Source: Siphonodentalium dalli (taxonomy: Eukaryota; Mollusca; Scaphopoda; Gadilida; Siphonodentaliidae). Taken from it: a DNA stretch of 64,000 nucleotides. The notes under the pieces are model-generated. The model saw only the letters and a program-made list of their open reading frames with translations. It ran no database searches and was not told where the DNA came from. The stretch spans positions 46,915,549 to 46,979,548 of the forward strand of contig CP136067.1 in NCBI GenBank assembly GCA_032622095.1, written 5' to 3'. Positions within the stretch are counted from its first letter, which is position 1. The number at the start of each line of letters is the position of its first letter. Both the position numbers and the translations under genes were made by a program. Of the stretch, positions 51,601-64,000 are shown piece after piece.

Positions 51601-54226
51601 TTCTAAGGAGTTTTTGGCATTCCAATTTCACAATCTCGACAAATGGTGACCGAATTAAGTCACTTGAACAATTATATCTTCTCAACTGACATATTTATAT
51701 GGGGATGGAAATCAGGGCATTCCTATAATGATCTAGCAACACAGATGCATAAAAGAAAGCATTACAAGTATATTTATATCAATCTATTTAAGAGATACAT
51801 ATATTCATTCAAACTGAGGATCCTTGAATCGTCAGAGGATTGCATATTGTAATGGCTCATGTATATATTATAACACGATTTAGTCTGTCCCATTCAATAT
51901 AATTTCCACAAAAAAGTTACAATTGCCAAGAGGTATGGAAATGTAGAGCAGGCCTGTTCAAAAATAGTGGTCACAGTGTGCAGTCAAATATGGTTACTTC
52001 TGAAATCAAGACATGACTTTTCGGGATCCTCCAATATTGACATCTGACAAAGGTATATCTGCCAGATACAGAGGATTTCTTTCATTTTTTAGAACAGACC
52101 CATCGTCTAACATAAACAACTCAAAATCTCACTGTGTCGGGCACACGTAGCTGCTATGCAAGCATAACATCAATTATTTTAAACTGAAAATGATTAGCCA
52201 GTATATAGCACCAGGACAGAGGAGCACATGGACATATCTTTCAAACATCTGTATCTTCATGAAGATATGATAAACTAGATTGATTGCTTGACTGATTGAT
52301 ACATCTCTATGTAAAACACAATTGTCTTTTTTTATTTTTTCGAACTAATGTGTTTATGATGTTCATGTTTTATGCTATAACGTCTGAAGTATACGCAGTT
52401 GTAAATAAATAAATACTTCTTTATTCGGGTGGGACGGACTAAACGTGATAAACAAAATGATAATCGCTCCGACCTGACAAGGTGAGCCACTACTTATAGT
52501 CCATGTGTAAGAATCATGTTTTGTGATGCCATTTGGATATACAATTTATGAGAATACGTGTACCACTTTGAGAGCAAGAGTATTCTCTATTCCCACCAAA
52601 TATCCACAGAGGGTTTCCACATCACTTTAACCTGGGCAACGCCGGGTAACCCTGCTAGTGATCAATATAATCAGATGAAATGTCGTCATACAGACTGCAT
52701 AAATATATCTCCAAAAATAAATTCACATGAGCATTAGAAACTGTTTCCACACAAGAGTTAGAAATATGCTCTTTAGAAACATGTCATGAATATACTGTCA
52801 ATGAACGCTCTTTATTGTTTAATGGTGTCCCTATATATATTTATAGAACTCAGTGACTTACGTAGGGCCTGTATACGTCATCAGTTGGCATATGAAGTCC
52901 GCATTGTTGCATTTATCGACATACGTGTATATTGATCTTCCGAACATCACTGGAATGTTATGGAAGTGAGCATTACTAAGGATAATTTGGGGGCAAAACC
53001 TGAGTTGAAAAAAAAACGAAACGAATTCTTCTATCTTGTCATATTCGCAAAGCTCCCCTCGGAGTGATAAGCCCCTCATGGAGTGATAATGTTAACGACG
53101 AAACATATAAGTTGGTTCCGGTGATTAATAAAGGGGTCAGACTTTCACACTATCAGGCGAGAAAACGCCGCCAGTCGCGCTTATGGGCTAGGGACATAGT
53201 ACGAAGTGACTCTTTGTCGGTTGAAATTCAATCACTTGCACAATATGGTAAGCCAAGCTCAACTGAAGTCACGTGATATGTGCGCGTAGTTAATAAAATG
53301 GTGTCCCGTCTTAACTTGTCAGTTCATTTTGTTGCAGTAGAAAACGCATATTCATATATAAACACTCAATACTTTCAACTATCTACAATATGGTATGTTT
53401 AAAATTATGTTTACATATACACAAAACCGGATCTCTTAATAATGTGTACCTATTTTTTTTTAAGTTACAACACCCGTTCCGCGCTGATATGTGCTAACTG
53501 ACTTTTACATTTGGATTTGTCTTTTACAATTGTTTTTTTGTTGTTTATATACACTCTCCACGAATTTGTGAATAGAAAAACATACAATTCAATAACCTCA
53601 CTGCTCTTCATCGTGGAAGCCGGAATACGTGGAGGCCGGAATAAAGAGTATTATATTGAAGCTAGTAGGTCGCATAAAATTTTTGAATTCTCATCACATT
53701 GGTGGTAACATTGGTGCATGCATTGTCCGGACTAATTGTGCCCGATACAGATTTGTTCATTTCATAGAATTTAGAAAAGTTAGGTCCCGATGTTATTCAG
53801 CAGATAACAAAAAAAAGCGCAGTGTCACTGTTAGTATATTTTGTGGGCCTTCGTGAGGTTCGTGATCCCCCATTGATCGTTATTCATCTTCAGCAAATCA
53901 CCGACTGACTAAATTGCTAACATAGTTGATAAGTTGTAAACAATATAGTTGACAGTTCCTGGGCTGAATTTCACTCACAAACTGTTATCTCACTTCCAAA
54001 CATGCGACTAAACACTTCTGAACAAGAAATCTAACACGTTGTCATGCGCATCGACGCTGCTCTTCCCACTATCTGTGTAATTTTAACGCCCCGAGTTGTG
54101 ATAGGCAACCGTATTCGTGAGCAACATTCTGCCACGCGATCCCGATGTGTTACAATTTGTTATCATACAACATCGCGAATCGTTTCTCACGTATTTTCAA
54201 AATAAACAACATTATGTCCCTTACTT

Positions 54227-54260
54227 TATAAGCAGTAAAGTTTGAACTTTTTATTCATTC
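54227..54260 (+). promoter_or_regulatory. Core promoter of copy F
   Basis: TATAAG at 54227, TTTGAA, and initiator TCATTC at 54255-54260 with 30-bp spacing. The untranslated exon is 54257-54283. Confidence 0.6.
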
Positions 54261-54844
54261 GCTCTTCTCGCCTTGAATCCATTGTGAGTATCGTCGTCAT
54301 CGCGTGGTTATTAGTTTTACCGTGTACCTCAATCCATTTCAAATGTTTCAAAACTGGTACTTGTAGAGCCCTAATGCTAGTATTTAAAATTTCGAACTGG
54401 AATACACCTCTATGTCGATACACATATTTTAAGTTATAATGTATTCCCTTATATTTATCATTCACATCGCCACCGCGTAAACTGGATCAAATATATCTTA
54501 TCAGTGGCATGTAGCATGTGCTCATTGTCTGACATTCTTTAGCGAGGTGGTGGAATTTAGCGGCAACAATTTATTGCCCAATATATTTTTAGTTGCCTGA
54601 ATATTTCCGCGTGTTATTAAATATTTCAAATAAATGAACGTATCGGAGAATATTACCAGAATAGATCAAATTCTCACAGTATAAATTTATTATATTATTA
54701 ATATATGGCCTATATTTATCGAGAGTGTAGTTGATTGTAGGTTGATATCCGAGTTGACGTCAATACGTCCTCTTTTGCCATATTAATTAATTGAAACCAT
54801 TTTTCTTTCAGATTCCTAACATCACTTTCGACATAGACGATACC

Positions 54845-57800
54845 ATGGATATCAACCAGCTGTTGAGCCCTTGTGACTTCAAGCTTCACGTCGACGAGTC
54901 GTCCAGAGATAGCGGTATAGACGTAGAGGTAAGCAGGATTAGAGCAGGAGAAATTGCCAACTCGTACAAACGTGATTTATAAGGACCTATTATCCGTAAT
55001 TTAGAAAAACAATTTCAGTTTAAACATTGTGCTTATTTAAGAACAGTATTAAGTAATATATCACTAGTTAGTTCGTCAGTTCGTTTTATGCGAAGATTCG
55101 AACGCAACCACAGTAATGAACACGAACGTATGTATTATGACACCTACATGCTCACATTATGTTATGTATTTTATTCGCATATTTTCGATTATTTTCTTTC
55201 AATAGTCTATGCTATAATGTATAATATAAGAGGCACAGAATGTTCCACACAGGAAATAGTAATTGAGTTCCTTGACATAAATTTTAATTGATATGTCTAA
55301 TTATATCCACATTAATGAATATAATTTGTTTTCCAGACACCAACTACTGCACACATCAGCGAACATGAGGGTAGCTTCAGTTCTTTTCTCCCATCAGAAA
55401 CACCTACTAAGTCTGAGGTACGTTATATTATTATTTCTAAAATTAAGAAAACAATGAACGCCACATTAATAGGTTAATAAGATTTGACAAAAACCATATA
55501 GGACCGGCTAAAATTATGGCGGACAATTAACACCAAGAAACCTATACACGAATACAGTTTATCCAGAAATTTAGGAAAGCATTTCAGCAGCCTAAGGGTG
55601 GATACACACAGTATGCATGTAATTTCTGTGTGTAAAATATGTATTTTACATGGCCACACCAATAATTGACAACATTAAATATCTGCGAGCGTTCATTGTT
55701 AACATGCCAGACAAGTGAGTAGTGATAAGCGAAGTCAAACTGTCTGCTATCAGGGCATTTAAGGCCAGTCCAAAACACGTCTTCTCTTACGGATGCGGAA
55801 ATTAGTCAACTCTGTGTGACATTTTATTAATGCACGAACACCAGAAGCGACACGTCTGGCATATACAGGCTTCATATAGAACATGTTCGACCATGATGCT
55901 TGTTTGGCATGGGGTCCTGAAAGCTTCAAATCGCTAAGGGACTTAGTTGTATATCGGTCGGAGTAATCTGCGCAAGAAGGTACAATATAATGTTTTACTT
56001 AAATAGCTCAGAGTTGGCCACCCCCGCCTGGTAGCTTTCGGGATCATATATATATAGCCCCTGCGTCGGGGAAATCCGGATCCACCACTGCTATAAATAT
56101 CAAGAGAGGACTAATAATTATTTAAATAGAACGTCCACCATCTGGGTTATCCCACGAACAAGTATTTTAAGTGGCCTGGCGACTCGGTCCAAGATAGCGG
56201 CTTCTCTACATTCCTTAATTGGAACTAGAACTCAGTGCGGTCAACACGTCCACAATGATTGGGTTGTCAGTGGACACATGTTACATTGTCTGTATTATCC
56301 GTGTAAAACGCCAAATACACGATAATTACAGAGGTTACATGCATGTGTGTATCCACCCTAAGACAAGAAGCCATATTTCTATAGTGTATGTGTGGCATCT
56401 AAGTTTACGCTTATAATTTAAGTATTTAAATACAAACAGCTAAGCAAATAATTATATGATATTTTGATACATGTATCACTGTTCTAAATATTTCGCTTCC
56501 AGTTGTCCATCCGTCGTAGACCAGTTCGATGTCTTTTCGGACGTTCAAAATCCTCCGACAACTGTCTGAAACGCCAGATCACCGAGAAATGTGATGTCAT
56601 CGAACCACCAGCCAAACGCCAACTGTTAGAGAAATCAGACAAAGACGACATGAGAATTAAAGAAGCTCTCAACTCCATGACCTCCAACGTTGATCTGATC
56701 GGTGACGGGACCTCGAGCTACACTCTCCATGTCATCTCAGGTCGACACAAGGACCTCAAGTACATCTCCCCACAAACAGTGTGTGATTTCAACGTATTAA
56801 TGTATCTATTCGATAATCGAGACATGCATGTATTTGATTGAGACATACGTGTAATATGAATGTTTCCATGTTGCTTTTGTGCCCAACTATCTGGACTTCC
56901 TTCTATATCTGAAATTCAAACTGATAGAAAAGTAAACTGTTCACATTATGACGGGATAACAAGCCTATGGCTTTTATAAAAAAAAAATGCTATGTAAATG
57001 TTACCTCAAGTTTCAATACAGGCAGCTACAATGTAAAGGCGGAAATTCAAATATAGTTCTCTGTTCTCTCATAAATGTTGGAATAGTTAAGCGAGTGCAG
57101 GGATGAGTAAGAGTGAGGTGTGATAGAAGGGATAAGATAATAAAGTAGTTAGGAAAGATGTGTGATAAATGGTGTATACAGTCATGTCTCGAAATTCTTC
57201 ACTAGACGTCCAGTGTTCTTATAGGATGAGTAAAACAAATATGCTAAAATATCCAAGTGCCGTAGTTTCATCGTAGACTTGTTCCAGTTTTAAAATATAG
57301 ATAGTGAAATTGATAATTTTTGTTTACAGTTGGAAGATTTGATGTCAGGCCGATTCAGCAACAGCATCGACGAGTTTGTGGTCGTAGACTGTCGATACCC
57401 ATATGAGTACGAAGGTGGACATATCCAGGTACGTGTGCGTCACCGACATGACCTCTGCTCTAATATTTGCCAATATAACACAGCAATCGATTTATTTCTT
57501 TTGTAAAATAATGAGGATCATGTCAAGTTAAATTATCTTATTGGCATTATTTTGATTGACAACATTATTTTATTACGTAACAAATATCAATATATATGTT
57601 GAAATTACATATACATGTATTACAAATTTTTACATGTATATCCGTATAGTTTTATTTCTGTTGTTTTTTTGTTGATAATGATTAAATTGGTAACACGCTC
57701 AGAATATCAATTCAGATTTATTGTATCACTCTTAATGGTGGTGGGGTGTCAAGAATCTAAATGCAGCCACCCATTGTTAACAATCGTCAATACCCGAACA

Positions 57801-58929
57801 AAATTATATTTTTGTTATAATAATGATCAGTTTTCCTGTCGGGCGATTTTGCGGTTTAATTGTGTAGTGTTTGTATTGTCTAGGGATCTGTATCTAAGTC
57901 ACCTCTTATTTGCAGGATGCTGAGAATCTCCACACGCAGGCGATGATCGAGAAGAGGTTTTTGGGCGACGCTCCCCTCAAACACAGGACCATCGTCATCT
58001 TTCACTGCGAGTTCTCATCTGAACGCGGTCCAAAAATGTAAGTATCAATTCTATGTCAACCATAGTTTATTAATGTATTAACATATGAATGGAATATGCT
58101 AATTGACAAACCTTAAAACACTAAATTCATTTTCATTATAATTACCATGTTGTTTGCATCGTGCATAGAGTACACGTGTATTTTACACTAATCCATGTCT
58201 CTAATTCTTTAATGTTATGCTGATATTCGATATAAACGCAGATGGTCCCACATATGGCCGGATTTAGTATACAGTACCCCTTTAAGTTTAACATGAAAAT
58301 GAAAAGGATAAATTGTAGCATTATTTAATTATTTAATTAAGTTCTTTGTAATCGGATGTAAGCATACACGTAGCAATACAGTTAACTACATGTATATGTG
58401 ATTGCTATGATTATGTCGTGAGCGAAGGTTTATATCTGAATGTATTCATTTCTAGGCTCAGGCACCTGCGACAGAAGGACAGAGAGATGAACGCAGAAAA
58501 TTACCCGAACCTGTTTTACCCTGAAATCTATATACTTCATGGCGGATATAAGGAATTCTTCGAATCCAAACAGGTGCGTTTTGTTTCACTACATTTTCGA
58601 AATTCGTTTCAAAATATGGTGACAAGACATTGTGCCAATAAGCTCACGTTTGATACACACATGTGTAGAGTAATTGCAACAAATGTAGTTCACTGTCGAT
58701 GCAACGGTGTTTCAGCACCTCAACAAGTACGTTTTCTACATATAATTCGTGAAACTGTGAAAGTATTATTTTGTACTTATTTGCTATATATTACTCTTTC
58801 CAGGCGCTCTGCACCCCGCAGTCATATCGACCTATGCTGCACCAGGATTACTCATCTCAGCTACGTCACTTCCGAGCCAAGTCCAAGTCCTGGTCCAACG
58901 GTCAGAGAAAGAGATCGCTGAGATTCTAG
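54845..58929 (+). CDS. cdc25: CDC25-family dual-specificity phosphatase, copy F (intact)
   Basis: Coding exons: 54812-54928 (ATG 54845), 55337-55417, 56503-56778, 57330-57428, 57916-58037, 58456-58573 and 58804-58929 (TAG), 301 residues. The active-site Cys211 codon is 58006-58008 inside [10 protein letters not shown]. Differences include Asn4 for Ile. The donor after 56778 is GTGTGT instead of GTGAGT, still a GT donor but probably weaker, so retention of that intron or reduced output is possible. Otherwise exon borders, phases and domain layout match copies C and E. As in other family members, the C-terminal half holds the whole catalytic domain and the N-terminal half is regulatory, with the DSGID motif at 22-26. 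Confidence 0.9.
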
Positions 58930-59330
58930 CTGTTCGTCGTCATCAAGTTGTTGTTACTCTGTTGTTTGTTGTTATTTGTTATTTGTTGTTATGTTATTTC
59001 TCAGACACCAGTGCACCAAGTGATTAAAACTTGATCAGCGCACATTTTCGATGTTCAAATGGGGTTCAACCATGTTTAACGGCGTTGTGGCGTAGTTCAG
59101 CCGCACTTGACGGTAGTCACACGTCTTTCTTGACTAAATATTTATTAATACATCCCCCCCCCAGTAATTTGGGTATAGCAATATATGAACTGCTTGGTGT
59201 CTGAGATTTTTGTTTTGATTTCAAGCTTAGCTGTGATAATGTTTTTGTTATTTATAAAAATGTATATGATATAAAGAGCTGGTTAAATTATTGTTAATAC
59301 ATATTGTTTCACATAACGTGCTACATTGTG

Positions 59331-59336
59331 AATAAA
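59331..59336 (+). terminator. AATAAA poly(A) signal, copy F
   Basis: AATAAA about 400 bp after the stop of the intact copy F, in the conserved context shared by all units. Confidence 0.5.
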
Positions 59337-59965
59337 TATTGTTCTCAAACTTATGTTACTACTCAATCGAAGACAATGGCACATTGTGATTTCCCTCATC
59401 CCAGGGCCCAATACTATAAAATTACAAACATGGTGATTTGAACCGCGAAGAAGATGGCGAGTACTATGAACTCCGAAATTTTAATAGCGTAGGCAACAAC
59501 TTGTAAATAAAATAGACTAGGCAAATCGAGTGTGTATAAATATACCATCGACCTCAAAAGATGGAACATTCACGCTCCCATTCTTCACAATAAGCAAAGA
59601 GTTTTCCAGAAGATCTCTTGAATATCATTTCTCGTGAATGCATGTTGTTAATGAAGTTATCGTCATACATGTATGTTGAATAAATATCAACAATGAGAGA
59701 CAAACACTGGTAGAAATCCAGTTGAATACTATAAAAACAAAGTGATTGAAGTTATTGTATCGTGCGTGTTATAATGCTATAATTTTGTAATAAAATGTGT
59801 AATTCCAAAGTAACAACCACATTACAATAATTTTAGTTTAATAGTATATGTTCGAAGTTCGAACCCATGACCTCGTCTAGCCCAGAGTGATTTTCTCCAC
59901 GACCGGAAGTCCTGTTGCCACTTGCATCTAATAACATAATATGTACTTGTTCGGTCCGTTTTCAG

Positions 59966-60007
59966 TACAAGCTCCAGACTATGTCTCGTGTTGAATTTTC
60001 ATTAAGA
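59966..60007 (+). other. Exon-like segment after copy F
   Basis: Same 42-nt segment (ATG 59981). It sits 320 bp upstream of the recombination junction at 60325. Confidence 0.3.
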
Positions 60008-60325
60008 GTGAGCAATACTTATTAATTTTTTTTTGTCAAAGTGGGATGCTTGTGGTATCTGTTGACGAAGGACCCGACGATTTAAATTCCCATAAGAGGA
60101 TTATTAAAGATCCAGAAATAGGAAACCTTGTTATTGCCGAAACAACATTATCTCATTAAGCGGCTTCATTTTGGGAAATCCTTATGAGGAATCGAAACCC
60201 TATATATACAGCAAAACGAAAGCTAATACGAGTGGTACTCGGTAGCCTAGAGTTCTATATTCCCGGTTCATACACAGGCGCACAAGGTAAGTTACGATTA
60301 CTCATTCTCATGTTCTTATGTGGCC

Positions 60326-63268
60326 TTCTGTCTGTCTGTCTGTCTGTGTTCTATAGAAATTCACAGGGGACCACCTAGATGACACAAAAGGGGTCTAATA
60401 GGGGTAACTTTTTACGAGAAAGATAATGGAGAGGGTTATAATTTTCTAAAGTGACGCCATTGTTGTCAGGAGGAGAAAAGGGGGAGGGGCAGAAAAAACA
60501 TTGTCGCCGATTGCCACCAAACTTATATATAATCATCCCCATAATATGAGGAAGCTAATGGAGTGGTTTAAATATGTCAAAAATCGCGCCGTTCGCGTCA
60601 GGGATGCCCGGAAGGGGAGATGGGCACCAAAATTTATCAAAATAATTTTAGCGCCGAATTCCACCAGCTTGATGCACATTCTTCTGAGATCTTCTCTTTG
60701 ATACAATGAATCTTATTGTGTGATTTAAAGACGCCAAATTGGTGTCGTTGGGATGAGAGATTTGAGGGGCAGAGGGTGGGTACTAAATCTGACAAGAATT
60801 GGTTTCGTCGCCGATTGGCACGAAACTTATACAAATTCATCCCCATGGTATCAGGTGTATAATTGCGTGGCTTAAAGCTGTCAAAATTGGCGTCATTCGA
60901 GTCAGGGGTGCACTGAAAGGGAGAGGGGCACCAAAATTGATACACAATATTTTTAGCGCCAATTTCCACCAAATTGATGCACATTCTTAACCATGATATG
61001 AGGAATTTAATCTTGTGATTTTAAAGACGTCATATTGGTGCTGCTTTTGTGAGGGATGGGGGTGGGGTTGGGTGGGAACTAAATTTGATAAAAACAATTT
61101 AGTCGTGGATTAGCACCAAACTTACAAATAATAATCTCCATGATATCAGGAGTCTAATTATGTGGCTTAAAGATGTCAAAAGTTGGGCTATTCGAGTCAG
61201 GGGTGCCTAGAGTGTGAGAGGGACACAAACATTGATACACAATATGTTTAGCGCCGATTTCCACCTGAGTGATACATATTCTTCTCCGTGCTACGAATAA
61301 TCTAATCGTGTGGTTTAAATGCGCCAAATTGGTGCCTTTTGTGTGAGAGATATGCAATGGTGGCCCTAAATTTGATACGAATTTGTATACTCGCCAATTT
61401 TTATAAATTGTATATATATTCATCTCTATAATGAGTCTAAGTGTGTGGTTTAATGATGTCAAAAGTGGCGCCGCTTGAGTCCGAAATATGGACGGGAGGG
61501 CCACCAAACACCAAAAATATGTTTAGTGCCAATTACCATCAAACTCATACACGTTCTTCTCAAATGATACAATGAATCAAATATTTGCGAATATCTGTCT
61601 GTGTTCTATATATAATCGAGGGTACAATCGAGATGGCACCAAGGCGGTCTAACAGGGGTAACTCTTTACGAGTAAGTTAATGGTGCGGGTTAAAATTTTC
61701 TAAAGTGACGTTGTTGGTGTCAGGGGAAGGGCTATTTTTATAACAGATTTCGACCAAATTTATATATTATTCTTCGCCGTGATACGAGGAATATAAACGT
61801 GTGATTTAAAGACGCGAAATTTGTGCCGTTTGGGTGAGAGATGGGGGGGGGGGGGTAACAACTATGATAAGAATTTGTTTAGTTGCCGATCACCACCAAA
61901 CTTATATATAATCATCTCCATTATATAATGCATGCATGGGTCTAATAGACGTGGTTTAAATATGACAAAAGTGCCGCGGTTCAAGTCATGCATGAGGGGA
62001 GTTGCACCAAAGTTGATACAAATATATTTATCACTGATTCTACCAAATTTATGCACGTTTTTCTCTAATGATATGAAGAATTAAATCACACTTGGGGTCG
62101 TTTGGGTCATGGATCGTGAGGGGAGATTCACTAGCATTTATAAGATTGTTCAATTCGCCGATATCCAACAAAAGTTATATATAGTCATCTACCAGGCCAT
62201 CTCCATGTCGTTCTAAGGAGTTTTTGGCATTCCAATTTCACAATCTCGACAAATGGTGACCGAATTAAGTCACTTGAACAATTATATCTTCTCAACTGAC
62301 ATATTTATATGGGGATGGAAATCAGGGCATTCCTATAATGATCTAGCAACACAGATGCATAAAAGAAAGCATTACAAGTATATTTATATCAATCTATTTA
62401 AGAGATACATATATTCATTCAAACTGAGGATCCTTGAATCGTCAGAGGATTGCATATTGTAATGGCTCATGTATATATTATAACACGATTTAGTCTGTCC
62501 CATTCAATATAATTTCCACAAAAAAGTTACAATTGCCAAGAGGTATGGAAATGTAGAGCAGGCCTGTTCAAAAATAGTGGTCACAGTGTGCAGTCAAATA
62601 TGGTTACTTCTGAAATCAAGACATGACTTTTCGGGATCCTCCAATATTGACATCTGACAAAGGTATATCTGCCAGATACAGAGGATTTCTTTCATTTTTT
62701 AGAACAGACCCATCGTCTAACATAAACAACTCAAAATCTCACTGTGTCGGGCACACGTAGCTGCTATGCAAGCATAACATCAATTATTTTAAACTGAAAA
62801 TGATTAGCCAGTATATAGCACCAGGACAGAGGAGCACATGGACATATCTTTCAAACATCTGTATCTTCATGAAGATATGATAAACTAGATTGATTGCTTG
62901 ACTGATTGATACATCTCTATGTAAAACACAATTGTCTTTTTTTATTTTTTCGAACTAATGTGTTTATGATGTTCATGTTTTATGCTATAACGTCTGAAGT
63001 ATACGCAGTTGTAAATAAATAAATACTTCTTTATTCGGGTGGGACGGACTAAACGTGATAAACAAAATGATAATCGCTCCGACCTGACAAGGTGAGCCAC
63101 TACTTATAGTCCATGTGTAAGAATCATGTTTTGTGATGCCATTTGGATATACAATTTATGAGAATACGTGTACCACTTTGAGAGCAAGAGTATTCTCTAT
63201 TCCCACCAAATATCCACAGAGGGTTTCCACATCACTTTAACCTGGGCAACGCCGGGTAACCCTGCTAG
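60326..63268 (+). mobile_element. Helitron copy, 5' end missing (duplicated with its flank)
   Basis: Matches 49715-52658 at a constant offset of 10,611, then 10,610 after a one-base change in a long G run (14 G versus 13). The only other difference I noticed is one A/G near 61746. It lacks the first 33 bp of the element and 1,592 bp of preceding spacer. The join is GGCCTTC to TTCTGTCTG with TTC microhomology. The 3' flank is the same as in unit E, so this is not a second transposition but a duplication of the E spacer. Confidence 0.9.
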
Positions 63269-63679
63269 TGATCAATATAATCAGATGAAATGTCGTCATA
63301 CAGACTGCATAAATATATCTCCAAAAATAAATTCACATGAGCATTAGAAACTGTTTCCACACAAGAGTTAGAAATATGCTCTTTAGAAACATGTCATGAA
63401 TATACTGTCAATGAACGCTCTTTATTGTTTAATGGTGTCCCTATATATATTTATAGAACTCAGTGACTTACGTAGGGCCTGTATACGTCATCAGTTGGCA
63501 TATGAAGTCCGCATTGTTGCATTTATCGACATACGTGTATATTGATCTTCCGAACATCACTGGAATGTTATGGAAGTGAGCATTACTAAGGATAATTTGG
63601 GGGCAAAACCTGAGTTGAAAAAAAAACGAAACGAATTCTTCTATCTTGTCATATTCGCAAAGCTCCCCTCGGAGTGATA
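63269..63679. repeat. Remaining right part of the sub-repeat cluster, F spacer
   Basis: Only the last partial sub-repeat remains, identical to 52659-53069 including the private changes CATCAGTTGG and AAGCCCCTC. The rest of the spacer to 64000 matches 53070-53389 and shows no gene. Confidence 0.8.
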
Positions 63680-64000
63680 AGCCCCTCATGGAGTGATAAT
63701 GTTAACGACGAAACATATAAGTTGGTTCCGGTGATTAATAAAGGGGTCAGACTTTCACACTATCAGGCGAGAAAACGCCGCCAGTCGCGCTTATGGGCTA
63801 GGGACATAGTACGAAGTGACTCTTTGTCGGTTGAAATTCAATCACTTGCACAATATGGTAAGCCAAGCTCAACTGAAGTCACGTGATATGTGCGCGTAGT
63901 TAATAAAATGGTGTCCCGTCTTAACTTGTCAGTTCATTTTGTTGCAGTAGAAAACGCATATTCATATATAAACACTCAATACTTTCAACTATCTACAATA

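Larger units (their letters stand above)
49682..52658 (+). mobile_element. Non-autonomous Helitron, complete
   Basis: Inserted exactly between A (49681) and T (52659) with no target duplication; other units read ATGTATGATCAATA uninterrupted. It begins TCTATATCTATATTTGCGAA and ends GCTAG. The 3' end is preceded by a short hairpin (ACCTGG, loop GCAACG, CCGGGT, at 52630-52647) placed as in Helitrons. There is no Rep/helicase ORF, so it is non-autonomous. The interior is a degenerate tandem repeat and the last 1.1 kb is unique. A second copy of the head occurs inside at about 50965. Confidence 0.87.
41998..54245 (+). repeat. Array unit E (intact gene, spacer with Helitron)
   Basis: 12,248 bp, which becomes 9,271 bp when the 2,977-bp Helitron is removed. 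That length is used here as the ancestral unit length. Confidence 0.93.
54246..64000 (+). repeat. Array unit F (intact gene, runs off the window)
   Basis: Begins at the unit anchor. It contains an intact gene and 3' flank up to 60325, then a junction into the Helitron, and from 63269 normal spacer leading towards a seventh copy outside the window. The unit end (next promoter) is not reached. Confidence 0.92.

Noticed and set aside
60326-63268. Second Helitron as an independent insertion
   Set aside because: Same 3' flank as the first, missing 5' terminus and near-identity across flanking spacer show it was duplicated with the unit, not transposed.

Overview
This is eukaryotic, intron-rich, AT-rich animal nuclear DNA. 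The gene content, the frequent acatgtat-type motifs and the mix of a Helitron, a MITE and a LINE suggest a mollusc, most likely a bivalve. That taxonomic guess is inference. No prokaryotic features, CRISPR arrays or convincing RNA genes were seen.

The window is dominated by a head-to-tail array of six copies (A to F) of one gene, all on the + strand. The gene encodes a CDC25-family M-phase inducer phosphatase. Exon translations give the [13 protein letters not shown] segment, the catalytic [10 protein letters not shown] loop (the CX5R phosphatase signature) and the GGYKEFF segment. A complete copy has seven coding exons joining in phase to 301 residues from an ATG in good Kozak context. Upstream lies a 27-nt untranslated exon and a core promoter (TATAAG exactly 30 bp before a TCATTC initiator). 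The ancestral repeat unit is about 9.27 kb and includes introns and spacer, with only a few percent divergence between most copies. Copy D and its flanks are the most diverged.

Layout: 1-421 is unrelated sequence (the C-terminal end of an unidentified basic protein plus tail) abutting the truncated copy A. Unit A is 422-8426: pseudogene, promoter lost, one exon deleted, frameshift. Unit B is 8427-17241: pseudogene, donor mutation, catalytic exon 5' end deleted, frameshift. Unit C is 17242-31139: intact gene, then an 0.8-kb TA-flanked MITE and a 4.1-kb 5'-truncated LINE in the spacer. Unit D is 31140-41997: pseudogene with a 28-bp deletion just before the catalytic cysteine and a 2,076-bp tandem duplication of its 3' end. 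Unit E is 41998-54245: intact gene, with a 2,977-bp Helitron in the spacer. Unit F runs from 54246 to the window end: intact gene, then a nearly identical copy of the Helitron and flank joined through a new junction.

Copies C, E and F can therefore each encode a near-identical CDC25, and A, B and D cannot encode the active site. Spacers carry 630-bp sub-repeats rich in inverted AAAGAGCG motifs. They also carry a conserved 42-nt exon-like segment of unknown use. The array may be real amplification, or partly an assembly or haplotype artefact. Read depth and spanning long reads would decide.
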